Below are positions 52,505 to 60,605 of a stretch of DNA of 64,000 bases, in pieces. The stretch comes from Thalassobaculum fulvum. GTDB lineage: Bacteria; Pseudomonadota; Alphaproteobacteria; Thalassobaculales; Thalassobaculaceae. The DNA lies in NCBI RefSeq assembly GCF_014652915.1, contig NZ_BMZS01000011.1:186001-250000 (forward strand), given 5' to 3'. The stretch's first letter is position 1. Each line of letters begins with the position of its first letter. Position numbers and translations under genes: made by a program. The notes beneath the pieces are model-generated. The model worked only from the letters and a program-made list of their open reading frames with translations. It did no database searches and was not told the origin of the DNA.

Positions 52505-53377
52505 TCAGACCCGCTCCTGGGCGGACTTGCCGAACAGGCCCTGCGGCATCGCGAACAGCACCGCCAGGATCACAACGAAGGCGGCAGCGTCCTTGTAGTC
52601 GGAGCTGAGGTAGCCGGCGGTCGTCGCCTCGATCAGCCCGACCAGCAGGCCGCCGACCAGGGCGCCGAACGGGTTGCCCATGCCGCCCAGCATGGCGGCG
52701 GCGAAGCCCTTGAGGGCGAGCGCGGTGCCGGCGTCGTAGCTGGTCAGGGTGATCGGCGTCGCCAGCACCCCGGCGAGCGCCCCGATCGCCGCCGACAGCC
52801 CGAAGCTGAGCGCCATCACGAAGTCGGTGTCGATGCCGACGAGCTGGGCCGCCAGCTTGTTGTTGGCGGTCGCCAGCACCGCCTTGCCGGTCAGCGAGCG
52901 GGTGAAGAACAGGTACAGGGCGGCGAACACCACCGCGGCACCGAACAGCATCCACAGGCTCTGCGGCAGGATGGTGGCGCCGGCGATCGCGATCGGGTCG
53001 TCGCCGCTGAAGCTCGGGAACCGGTGGAGCTGCTTGTCGAAGCCGAGCTGGGCGGCACCGCGCAGGAAGATCGAGGCGCCGATGGTGATGATGATCAGGG
53101 TCACCACCGAGGCACCGCGCGCCCGCTCGATCGCCAGCTTGTTCAGCAGGATGCCGATTGCGGCGGTGGCGACCACCGCGAGCGCGGCGGCGGCCGGCAG
53201 TGGCGCGCCGGCGGCGTGCGCGAACACCGTGATCATGCCGCCCAGCATCACGAACTCGCCCTGGGCGAAGTTCACGACGCCGGAGGCGTTGTAGATGATG
53301 GTGAATCCGAGCGCGACCAGGGCGTAGACCGCCCCGACCGTCAGCCCCGAGAAAGTGAACTGCAGCAGTTCCGACAT
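52505..53377 (-). CDS. ABC transporter permease, LivH type
   Basis: A 290-residue permease with the signature LGFTIIYNASGVVNFAQGEF, and LTGKAVLATANNKLAAQLVG as the coupling segment. The ATG at 53377 is used; the longer open frame adds only low-complexity sequence. It follows the binding-protein gene after a stem-loop. Confidence 0.92.
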   Translation of the reverse strand: MSELLQFTFSGLTVGAVYALVALGFTIIYNASGVVNFAQGEFVMLGGMITVFAHAAGAPLPAAAALAVVATAAIGILLNKLAIERARGASVVTLIIITIGASIFLRGAAQLGFDKQLHRFPSFSGDDPIAIAGATILPQSLWMLFGAAVVFAALYLFFTRSLTGKAVLATANNKLAAQLVGIDTDFVMALSFGLSAAIGALAGVLATPITLTSYDAGTALALKGFAAAMLGGMGNPFGALVGGLLVGLIEATTAGYLSSDYKDAAAFVVILAVLFAMPQGLFGKSAQERV

Positions 53378-53419
53378 CGGCGTGCCCGCCTCCGCATCGG
53401 CCGGTCCGGGTCGCGTCGA

Positions 53420-53447
53420 CGGCGGGGTGCAGAGCCGCACCCCGCCG
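53420..53447 (-). terminator. stem-loop after LivK-type gene
   Basis: Perfect 11-bp stem CGGCGGGGTGC with its complement and a 6-nt loop, 12 bp beyond the binding-protein stop. It occupies the same position as the hairpins at 8180, 20191 and 42692. Confidence 0.55.
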
Positions 53448-53459
53448 TGTCGCGGCGGC

Positions 53460-54605
53460 TTACTCCACCAGGGTCCAGTCGCCCTTGCGGATCTCCAGCA
53501 TGCGGAACGCCGTCAGGTCGAGGCCGAGGTGGTCGGTCGCCGACATGTTGACGACGCCGGCGGTGCCCATGAAGCCCCTGGTCTGCTCGATGGCGTCGCG
53601 TACGGCGGCCGGCTCGGACGAACCGGCCTTCTTCATGGCCGCGACCAGCATCTGGAAGGCGTCGTAGGCGTGGCCGCCGAAGGTCGAGACCGGCTCGCCG
53701 GTCGCCTTCTCGTAGGCCGCCTTGTAGCCGACGACGACCGCCTTCTGCGGGTCGCTGTCCGGCAGCTTGTCGGCGACCAGCAGCGCCGAGGCCGGCAGCC
53801 GCACGCCCTCGGCAGCCTCGCCGGCGAGCTCGATGAAGCTCTTCGAGGCGACGCCGTGCGACTGGTACAGCGGCAGCGCGATGCCGAGCTGGCGCACGTT
53901 GCGGGTGACGATCGCCGGGCCCTGGCCGAAGTCGGCGTTCAGGATCGCCTGCACGCCCGCCGCGTTCTTGATCTTGGTGAGCTGCGGGGTCATGTCGGCG
54001 TCGTCCGGCCCGTAGGTCTCGTCGGCGACGATCTCGACGCCCGCCGAGCCTGCCACGTCCAGGCACTGCTGGCGCATCGACTTGCCGAAGCCGCCGGAGC
54101 CGGAGATCAGGCCGACCTTCGACAGGCCGCGCTTTCGGATGTCCTCGAAGATCTTGCCGCAGGCCATCCGGTCGGTGTGCGGGGTCTTGAACACCCACTT
54201 CTTGACCGGGTCGATGATGACCACGGCGCCGGCCAGCGAGATGAACGGGATCTTGGCTTCCTCGAACACCGGGATCATCGCCATGGTGGCGCCGGTGGTG
54301 GAGCCGCCGATCACCGCGACGACCTCGTCGTCCTCGACCAGGCGGGTGGCGAAGGTGCGGGCCTTGTTCGGGTCGCCGCCGTCGTCGTACTGGACCAGCT
54401 CCAGCTTCTCGCCGTTGACGCCGCCGGCGGCGTTCACCTCGTCGACCAGCATCTTCAGGGTCCTGGCCTCGGGATCGCCGAGGAACGAGGCGCCGCCGGT
54501 GACCGCGAGGGTCGAGCCGATCTTGATCTCGGCGTCGGCGGGACCGGCCAGGCCGACAGCGAGTGCCGCCGCGGCCGTCCAGGACAGCAGGATGGACTTC
54601 TTCAT
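53460..54605 (-). CDS. ABC substrate-binding protein, LivK type, linked to paa genes
   Basis: A 381-residue protein with a Sec signal (cleavage after ADA, about residue 26) and the Leu/Ile/Val-binding fold: IKIGSTLAVTGGASFLGDPE, VIGGSTTGATMAMIPVFEEA, INADFGQGPAIVTRNVRQLG. Its gene lies 71 bp downstream of paaN on the same strand, so the transporter may import phenylacetate or a precursor (inference). Confidence 0.9.
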   Translation of the reverse strand: MKKSILLSWTAAAALAVGLAGPADAEIKIGSTLAVTGGASFLGDPEARTLKMLVDEVNAAGGVNGEKLELVQYDDGGDPNKARTFATRLVEDDEVVAVIGGSTTGATMAMIPVFEEAKIPFISLAGAVVIIDPVKKWVFKTPHTDRMACGKIFEDIRKRGLSKVGLISGSGGFGKSMRQQCLDVAGSAGVEIVADETYGPDDADMTPQLTKIKNAAGVQAILNADFGQGPAIVTRNVRQLGIALPLYQSHGVASKSFIELAGEAAEGVRLPASALLVADKLPDSDPQKAVVVGYKAAYEKATGEPVSTFGGHAYDAFQMLVAAMKKAGSSEPAAVRDAIEQTRGFMGTAGVVNMSATDHLGLDLTAFRMLEIRKGDWTLVE

Positions 54606-54676
54606 GGGTGCTCCTCCCTAGGGGCGTTGCGTGTTCGTGTTGTTGTTGGTGTTCGCAGGCACGCGCCTCGCGGCGC

Positions 54677-56341
54677 TCAGGCGGCCTTCGGGCGCCGCAC
54701 CGTCGCCACCCGGAAGCGGTTGGCGACGAACGCGGCGTCGGTCAGGCAGGCGTTGCCGGCCGGGTTGGCGCCGGTCACGTGGTAGTCGCTGAAGGCGGCA
54801 CTCTGGTTGACGAAGATGCCGCCGGTCAGGTTGCAGGACAGGTTCACGCCGGCGGCCGCGAAGGCGTCGGCGGCGGCGTCCAGCGTAGTGTCGTCGGTGG
54901 CGTAGGCGGCCGCAGTGATCGCGCCCCTGGCCCTGGCGGCGCCAGCAGCCCGGGCGATCGCGTCGGCGACGTCGTCGGTCGCCACCACGAAGGCGATCGG
55001 GCCGAACCGCTCCTCCAGGTGGGTGTCGGTCTCGGACGCGTCGACCGCCAGGATCAGCGGGGTCGCGGTGCGGGCCTCGTCGAAGCCGGGGATCGGCAGC
55101 GACGGCCGCACCACCCGGCCGAGCCCGGCCGCCGCCTCGACGCGCGCGACGGTCGCCGGGCTGGCGATCGCGCCGCACACGCCGATGGCCCGCGCCGGGT
55201 CGGCCAGCAGCTTGTCGACCGCCGCCGCGATGCCCTGGGCGACCTCGTCGAACGACTTGTGGCCCTGGTCGGTCTCGATCCCGCCGCGCGGCACGAACAC
55301 GTCCTGCGGGGCGGTGCACATCTGCCCGCTGTACAGCGACAGCGAGAACGCGATGTTGGCGCACATGCCGGCGAAGTCGTCGGTCGAGGCGACCACGATC
55401 GAGTTGACCCCGGCCTCCTCGGTGTACAGCGCGGCGTCCTTCAGGTTGGCGCGCAGCCAGCCGGCGAACGCGTTGGAGCCGGTGAAGTCGACGATCGCGA
55501 CCTCCGGCCGGGTCGCCAGCTCCTTGGTGTTCTCGGCACCGGGGGCGTCGGCCGCCAGCAGCAGCACGTTCGGGTCGAAGCCCTGCTCGGCCAGCACCTC
55601 GCGACCGATCTCGACGGTGATCGCCAGCGGCAGGATCGCCGTCGGGTGCGGCTTCACGATCACCGTGTTGCCGGTCGCCAGGCTGGCGAACATGCCGGGA
55701 TAGCCGTTCCAGGTCGGGAAGGTCGCGCAGCCGATGGTGAGCGCGATGCCGCGCGGCACGATCCGGTAGCGCTTCTCCAGCACCAGCGGGTCGCCCTTGC
55801 CCTGCGGCTTGCTCCACTCGACCGTCGCCGGGGTGCGGGTCATCTCGGCCCAGGCGTAGGCGACCGCCTCGAGCGCCCGGTCCTGGGCGTGCGGGCCGCC
55901 GGCCTGGAACGCCATCACGAAGGCCTGGCCGGTGGTGTGCATCACCGCGTTGCCGATCTCGAAGCTGCGCCGGTTAAGCCGCGCCAGGATCTCCAGGCAG
56001 ACGCCGACCCGCTGCTCGACGGTCGCGGCCGCCCATCCCTTGCCGGCGGCGGCCGAGGCGGCGATCAGCGCGTCGACGGAAGCGGCCGGATAGGCGATGT
56101 CGAGTGCCGGGCCGTAGGGCGAGGTCTCCGCACCGACCGTGCCCCGGTCGGCCGGGTGGCCGGGCAGGGCGAACGGCTTGCCGAGGCGGGCGTTGAACGC
56201 CGCCTCGCCGTCCTGCTTGGCGGTCTCGCCGTAGATCCTGCCGCTCGGCGTCTCCGGGTAGGCGGACCAGAAGCCGCGCTCGGCCGTGGCTTCGACCGCC
56301 CGGGTCAGCAGCGCGCGATGGGTCTCGAACAGATCGGCCAT
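54677..56341 (-). CDS. paaN: PaaN-type aldehyde dehydrogenase of phenylacetate degradation
   Basis: A 554-residue ALDH-superfamily enzyme of the PaaN type: IALTIGCATFPTWNGYPGMF, VDFTGSNAFAGWL, a nucleophile in SLYSGQMCTAPQDVFV and a C-terminal GGIFVNQSAAFSDYHVTG. It probably oxidises the semialdehyde released by ring opening. Unlike the E. coli PaaZ fusion (about 680 residues) it has no MaoC hydratase domain, so the oxepin-CoA hydrolase must be encoded elsewhere. It is divergent from paaG. Confidence 0.88.
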   Translation of the reverse strand: MADLFETHRALLTRAVEATAERGFWSAYPETPSGRIYGETAKQDGEAAFNARLGKPFALPGHPADRGTVGAETSPYGPALDIAYPAASVDALIAASAAAGKGWAAATVEQRVGVCLEILARLNRRSFEIGNAVMHTTGQAFVMAFQAGGPHAQDRALEAVAYAWAEMTRTPATVEWSKPQGKGDPLVLEKRYRIVPRGIALTIGCATFPTWNGYPGMFASLATGNTVIVKPHPTAILPLAITVEIGREVLAEQGFDPNVLLLAADAPGAENTKELATRPEVAIVDFTGSNAFAGWLRANLKDAALYTEEAGVNSIVVASTDDFAGMCANIAFSLSLYSGQMCTAPQDVFVPRGGIETDQGHKSFDEVAQGIAAAVDKLLADPARAIGVCGAIASPATVARVEAAAGLGRVVRPSLPIPGFDEARTATPLILAVDASETDTHLEERFGPIAFVVATDDVADAIARAAGAARARGAITAAAYATDDTTLDAAADAFAAAGVNLSCNLTGGIFVNQSAAFSDYHVTGANPAGNACLTDAAFVANRFRVATVRRPKAA

Positions 56342-56393
56342 GGGTCCTCCCGCAGATGCGCGTCGTCGTCGCGCGCCGGTTCTCGTTGGTCGA

Positions 56394-56422
56394 CAATTAC
56401 AATTGACTGACCGGCCGGTCAA
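56394..56422 (-). promoter_or_regulatory. paaN promoter with embedded TetR-type palindrome
   Basis: On the minus strand TTGACC (56422-56417) and TAATTG (56399-56394) are 17 bp apart. The -35 box overlaps the perfect palindrome TGACCGGCCGGTCA at 56408-56421, and a TTGACT for the opposite direction starts at 56404. A regulator bound here could control both divergent operons. Confidence 0.6.
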
Positions 56423-56505
56423 TGCAAGATGCCAATTCAGAATTGCCGGCCGCTGACGCAGAATTGCGCGACGATGCAACGGCAGGCAGCCAGGGAGGAC
56501 GAAGC

Positions 56506-57303
56506 ATGGCGCCGAACGACACGGTGCTGGTCGAGGTGGCGGACGGGATCGCCCGGCTGACCCTGAACCGACCCGACAAGCTCAACGCCTTCAACGAGGC
56601 GATGCACCGCGCGCTGCACGCGGCCCTCGACGAGGCGAAGTGGGACGAGAACGTGCGGGCGATCCTGCTGACCGGCGCCGGCCGCGCGTTCTGCGCCGGC
56701 CAGGACCTGGCTGAGGTCGATCCCCACAAGGCCGACGGCGAGCCGGATCTCGGCGAGACCATCGAGCGGCTGTACAACCCGCTGATCCGGCTGATCCGCA
56801 GCATCGACAAGCCGATCGTCTGCGCGGTCAACGGCGTGGCGGCCGGTGCCGGCGCCAGCGTCGCGCTGGCCTGCGACCTGGTGCTGGCCGGCCGCTCGGC
56901 CAAGTTCATCCAGGCGTTCTGCAAGATCGGCCTGGTGCCGGATTCCGGCGCCACCTGGGCGCTGACCCGGCTGGTCGGCGAGGCCCGGGCCAAGGGGCTG
57001 GCGCTGACCGGCCGGCCGCTCGACGCCGAGACCGCCGCCGGCTGGGGGCTGATCTGGCACGCGGTCGACGACCAGCACCTGATGGAGGAGGCCGGCAAGC
57101 TCGCCGCCTCGCTGGCCGCCGGGCCGACCGTCGGCCTCGGTTTGACCAAGCGGGCGATCCAGGCGGCGTCGACCAACAGCCTGGACGACCAGCTCGACCT
57201 GGAGCGCGACCTGCAGCGCGAGGCCGGGCTGACCCCGGACTACGCCGAGGGCGTCGCCGCCTTCACCGAGAAACGCCCCGCCAACTTCACCGGACGCCGC
57301 TGA
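56506..57303 (+). CDS. paaG: 2-(1,2-epoxy-1,2-dihydrophenyl)acetyl-CoA isomerase (PaaG-like enoyl-CoA hydratase/isomerase)
   Basis: A 265-residue crotonase-fold enzyme: TLNRPDKLNAFNEAMHRAL, LTGAGRAFCAGQDL (first oxyanion loop) and CAVNGVAAGAGASVALACDL (second loop). PaaG converts the ring epoxide to oxepin-CoA. The context, first gene before paaI and paaK, makes PaaG the best fit among crotonases. The ATG at 56506 has a GGAGGA site; the in-frame ATG at 56422 would lie in the promoter. Its stop overlaps the paaI start. Confidence 0.87.
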   Translation: MAPNDTVLVEVADGIARLTLNRPDKLNAFNEAMHRALHAALDEAKWDENVRAILLTGAGRAFCAGQDLAEVDPHKADGEPDLGETIERLYNPLIRLIRSIDKPIVCAVNGVAAGAGASVALACDLVLAGRSAKFIQAFCKIGLVPDSGATWALTRLVGEARAKGLALTGRPLDAETAAGWGLIWHAVDDQHLMEEAGKLAASLAAGPTVGLGLTKRAIQAASTNSLDDQLDLERDLQREAGLTPDYAEGVAAFTEKRPANFTGRR

Positions 57304-57749
57304 TGGATTCGCCCACCGCCCTCTCGCCGCAGGATCTCGCCGAAGCCTGTGCCCGCGCCATGTGGGACGACGACCAGGCGTCGCAGCGCCTCGGCATGGC
57401 GATCGAGTCGATCGGCCCCGGCACCGCGGTGCTGGCGATGACGGTCGACGCCAGCAAGACCAACGGGCACAGGACCTGCCACGGCGGCTTCATCTTCACC
57501 CTGGCGGACTCGGCCTTCGCGTTCGCCTGCAACAGCTACAACACCCGCTCGGTGGCGCAGCACTGCTCGGTCACCTTCATCGCTCCGGCGTTCGAGGGCG
57601 ACCGGCTGACCGCGACCGCCCGCGAGGTGCAGCGCTATGGCCGCAGCGGCATCTACGACATCGTCGTCACCAACCAGAAGGGCGAGGCGATCGCCGAGTT
57701 CCGCGGCCACTCGCGGACCATCGGCGGGACCCTGGTGCCCGCGGAGTAA
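57303..57749 (+). CDS. paaI: PaaI-type hotdog-fold acyl-CoA thioesterase
   Basis: A 148-residue hotdog thioesterase. GHRTCHGGFIFTLADSAFAF contains the HGG(x)3-TLAD active-site motif of PaaI, and ARSGIYDIVV-like strands (YGRSGIYDIVVTNQ) follow. PaaI hydrolyses stalled phenylacetyl-CoA intermediates to free CoA. Its ATG overlaps the paaG stop (TGATG) and it precedes paaK by 40 bp. Confidence 0.92.
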   Translation: MDSPTALSPQDLAEACARAMWDDDQASQRLGMAIESIGPGTAVLAMTVDASKTNGHRTCHGGFIFTLADSAFAFACNSYNTRSVAQHCSVTFIAPAFEGDRLTATAREVQRYGRSGIYDIVVTNQKGEAIAEFRGHSRTIGGTLVPAE

Positions 57750-57789
57750 GGAACAAGGCGCCGGAAGGTGCCGTTCGGGAGAGAACGCC

Positions 57790-59100
57790 ATGGAAGACCT
57801 GTCGCCGAAGCCCGGGGATCTGGAGCCGATCGAGACCGCGTCGCGCGACGAGATCGCCGCCCTGCAGCTGCAGCGCATGAAGTGGTCGCTCGGCCACGCC
57901 TACGAGAACTCGCCGTTCTACCGGCAGCGCTTCGACCAGGCCGGCGTGCACCCCGATGACCTGAACAGCCTCGCCGACCTCGCCAGGTTCCCGTTCACCG
58001 GCAAGCAGGACCTGCGCGACACCTATCCGTTCGGCATGTTCGCGGTGCCGCGCGAGAAGGTGGCGCGCGTGCATGCCTCGTCCGGCACCACCGGCAAGCC
58101 GACGGTGGTCGGCTACACTGCCGCCGACATCGACAACTGGGCGTCCCTGATGGCCCGTTCGATCCGCGCCTCCGGCGGCCGGGCCGGCGACATCGCCCAC
58201 ATCGCCTACGGTTACGGGCTGTTCACCGGCGGCCTCGGCGCCCATTACGGGGCCGAGAAGCTGGGCTGCACGGTGGTGCCGGTGTCCGGCGGCATGACCG
58301 AGCGGCAGGTGACCCTGATCACCGACTTCAGGCCGCGCATCATCATGGTGACGCCGTCCTACATGCTGTCGATCCTGGACGAGTTCCGGCGCCTCGGCAT
58401 GGACCCGCGCGAGACCTCGCTGGCGGTCGGCATCTTCGGCGCCGAGCCGTGGACCAACGCCATGCGCCAGGAGATCGAGCAGGCCTTCGACATGCATGCG
58501 GTCGACATCTACGGCCTGTCCGAGGTGATGGGGCCGGGTGTGGCCAACGAATGCGTCGAGACCAAGGACGGCCTGCACATCTGGGAGGACCACTTCTACC
58601 CGGAGATCATCGACCCGGAGACCGGCGCGGTGCTGCCGGACGGCGAGAAGGGCGAGCTGGTGTTCACCACGCTGACCAAGGAGGCGCTGCCGATCATCCG
58701 CTACCGCACCCGCGACCTGACCCGGCTGCTGCCGGGCACGGCGCGCTCGATGCGGCGGATCGAGAAGATCACCGGGCGCTCCGACGACATGATGATCATC
58801 CGCGGCGTCAACGTGTTCCCGACCCAGATCGAGGAACAGCTCATGAAGTGCCGGGGCCTGGCGCCGCACTTCCAGATCGAGCTGACCCGCGACGGCCGGA
58901 TGGACCGCATGGCGGTGCTGGTCGAGGCGGTCGAGGGCAGCGCGGATGCGGCGGCCCGCGACGCCTCGGCGCGCGAGCTGGCGCATCACATCAAGAGCGT
59001 GATCGGCATCAGCGCGGCGGTGGTGGTGAACGACCCGGGCGGGGTCGAGCGCTCGGCAGGCAAGGCCCGCCGGGTGGTCGACAAGCGGCCGAAGGGATGA
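57790..59100 (+). CDS. paaK: phenylacetate-CoA ligase
   Basis: A 436-residue adenylate-forming enzyme. The P-loop-like ATP motif is VHASSGTTGKPTVVGYT, the aromatic-pocket segment is YGYGLFTGGLGAHYGAEKLG, the acyl-adenylate motif is DIYGLSEVMGPGVANEC and the hinge is TGRSDDMMIIRGVNVFP. It activates phenylacetate to phenylacetyl-CoA, the committed first step of the pathway. Its length matches the PaaK family. Confidence 0.96.
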   Translation: MEDLSPKPGDLEPIETASRDEIAALQLQRMKWSLGHAYENSPFYRQRFDQAGVHPDDLNSLADLARFPFTGKQDLRDTYPFGMFAVPREKVARVHASSGTTGKPTVVGYTAADIDNWASLMARSIRASGGRAGDIAHIAYGYGLFTGGLGAHYGAEKLGCTVVPVSGGMTERQVTLITDFRPRIIMVTPSYMLSILDEFRRLGMDPRETSLAVGIFGAEPWTNAMRQEIEQAFDMHAVDIYGLSEVMGPGVANECVETKDGLHIWEDHFYPEIIDPETGAVLPDGEKGELVFTTLTKEALPIIRYRTRDLTRLLPGTARSMRRIEKITGRSDDMMIIRGVNVFPTQIEEQLMKCRGLAPHFQIELTRDGRMDRMAVLVEAVEGSADAAARDASARELAHHIKSVIGISAAVVVNDPGGVERSAGKARRVVDKRPKG

Positions 59101-59170
59101 GCGTCGACCGTTGCGCGGCACCGCTCCCGCCGCATAGAAGACGCTTTCACCGCCGGCAGGAGGATGGCTG

Positions 59171-59767
59171 ATGGCGCGGACCCGCGCGGCCGACTACGAC
59201 GACAAGCGCCAGGCGATCCTCGACCGCTCGGCCTCGGTGTTCGCCGAGCACGGGGTCGACCGCGCCTCGATGGCGCAGGTCGCGACCCATTGCGGCGTCT
59301 CCAAGGCCCTGCTGTACCACTACTACGACAGCAAGGAAGAGCTGCTGGTGGACATCATCCGCAGCCACCTGGAGGAGCTCGACGCCGCCATCGCCGCGGT
59401 CGACGACCCGGCCCTGCCGCCGGAGCGGCGGCTGCGGCTGCTGATCGGCCAGGTGCTGGAGAGCTACCGGGACGCCGACCACCATCACAAGGTCCAGATC
59501 GACGGCATGAAGACCCTGCCGGCCGACAAGGCCGAGGAGCTGAAGGCCCTGGAGCGCAGCATCGTCGGGCGGTTCAGCGCGGTGCTGCGGGAGCTCAACC
59601 CGGACCTCGACGCCGGCCGGCCGCTGCTGAAGCCGGTGACCATGTCGCTGTTCGGCATGCTGAACTGGGTGTTCATGTGGTTCCGCCCCGAGGGCGGCCT
59701 GACCCGCGAGGAATACGCCGACCTCGCGACCACCCTGATCGTCGAGGGCGTGCGGGCGGTGAAGTAG
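59171..59767 (+). CDS. TetR family regulator, probable paa regulator (PaaR-like)
   Basis: A 198-residue repressor with N-terminal HTH SMAQVATHCGVSKALLYHYY and a C-terminal ligand domain. It is the last gene after paaG-paaI-paaK on the same strand. Proteins of this type repress paa genes and respond to phenylacetyl-CoA. The palindrome TGACCGGCCGGTCA in the paaN/paaG gap is the proposed site (inference). Confidence 0.87.
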   Translation: MARTRAADYDDKRQAILDRSASVFAEHGVDRASMAQVATHCGVSKALLYHYYDSKEELLVDIIRSHLEELDAAIAAVDDPALPPERRLRLLIGQVLESYRDADHHHKVQIDGMKTLPADKAEELKALERSIVGRFSAVLRELNPDLDAGRPLLKPVTMSLFGMLNWVFMWFRPEGGLTREEYADLATTLIVEGVRAVK

Positions 59768-59780
59768 GGCGCCCGACGCT

Positions 59781-59975
59781 GCGTGGGTCCAGGAGCCGGG
59801 CCGGGCGCGGATCTCTGGAATAATTCCGGTGACAGTGCACTCAATTGCACGCACTTGTCTCGTCGCCCGCCGAGATAAGTGCACTGTCACCGAATTCCCC
59901 CGAATTGAATTGACACCGAATTGAATTCGCGAATTCGGGAAATCGCCGCAGGCGGGACGCATCCGGAACCCACCC
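59781..59975. repeat. degenerate copy of the intergenic repeat with a second palindrome between its arms
   Basis: Outer remnants GTGGGTCCAGGA (from 59783) and TCCGGAACCCAC (ending about 59973) match the arms of the dispersed repeat family, but the central ATGAGG hairpin is missing. In its place lies the unrelated AT-rich palindrome at 59822-59936. Confidence 0.5.
59827..59892. repeat. REP/RAYT-like palindrome
   Basis: Perfect 15-bp arms CGGTGACAGTGCACT (59827-59841) and AGTGCACTGTCACCG (59878-59892). A second hairpin, GCACTTGTCTCG (59851-59862) with CGAGATAAGTGC (59871-59882), competes for the right arm. Beyond it CCGAATTGAATT is directly repeated (59900 and 59916) and GAATTCGCGAATTC (59923-59936) is palindromic. 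The GGTGACAGT core is what I associate with REP elements mobilised by TnpA-REP transposases; no such transposase gene is in the window. Confidence 0.6.
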
Positions 59976-59987
59976 GCCGCTCGGCCG

Positions 59988-60605
59988 TCAGTCGTCGCCG
60001 AACTTCAGGCGCTCCAGGAACAGCGGGTCGTAGCGCGGCGCGGTGACGCGCTTGCGGTCGGGCTCCTCGGCCGCCAGCGGCTCGCACTTCACCAGCTTGC
60101 CGGCGGCCTCGGCGGCGAGCTTGCGGTAGACGCCGGTGCCCTGGCGCTTCCACTGGATCTCCTGCTCGCTCAGCTCGCGGACCACCCGGGCCGGGCTGCC
60201 GACCGCCAGGCTGTTCGGCGGGATCCGGTCCTTGGCCTTCACGAACGCCATGGCGGCGACGATGCTGTTCTCGCCGACCACGGCCTCGTCCATCACCACC
60301 GCGTTCATCCCGACCAGGGCGTTGCGGCCGATCCGGCAGCCGTGCAGCACGGCGCCGTGGCCGATGTGGCCCTCCTGCTCGATCACCACCTCGACGTCCG
60401 GGAACGAGTGGACGACGCAGGTCTCCTGCAGGTTCGAGCCGGTCTCCATGACGATCCGCCCGAAGTCGCCGCGCAGGCAGGCCAGCGGCCCGACATAGCA
60501 GTTCGGCCCGACGACCACGTCGCCGATCAGCACCGCCGCCGGGTGCACGAAGGCGGTCGGGTGGATCACCGGGATCACGCCGTCGAAGGCGTATACGCCG
60601 CTCAT
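59988..60605 (-). CDS. paaY: PaaY-type hexapeptide-repeat thioesterase (gamma-carbonic-anhydrase fold)
   Basis: A 205-residue left-handed beta-helix protein built from hexapeptide repeats (PTAFVHPAAVLIGDVVVGPN, GHIGHGAVLHGCRIGRNALVG). Metal ligands are probably the histidines in VVHSFPD, GHIGHGAVLHG. PaaY is a broad CoA thioesterase of the phenylacetate pathway. The C-terminal helix and the operon position support PaaY over a generic carbonic anhydrase. Its ATG overlaps the preceding stop. Confidence 0.87.
   Translation of the reverse strand: MSGVYAFDGVIPVIHPTAFVHPAAVLIGDVVVGPNCYVGPLACLRGDFGRIVMETGSNLQETCVVHSFPDVEVVIEQEGHIGHGAVLHGCRIGRNALVGMNAVVMDEAVVGENSIVAAMAFVKAKDRIPPNSLAVGSPARVVRELSEQEIQWKRQGTGVYRKLAAEAAGKLVKCEPLAAEEPDRKRVTAPRYDPLFLERLKFGDD

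Noticed and set aside
56422-56505. Extended N terminus of paaG from an upstream ATG
   Set aside because: The extra 28 residues begin beside the operator palindrome and lack a ribosome site, whereas the ATG at 56506 has GGAGGA and starts the crotonase fold.
59827-59892. Insertion sequence end or attachment site
   Set aside because: No transposase or integrase gene and no flanking direct repeat could be recognised; only a palindromic REP-like unit is supported.
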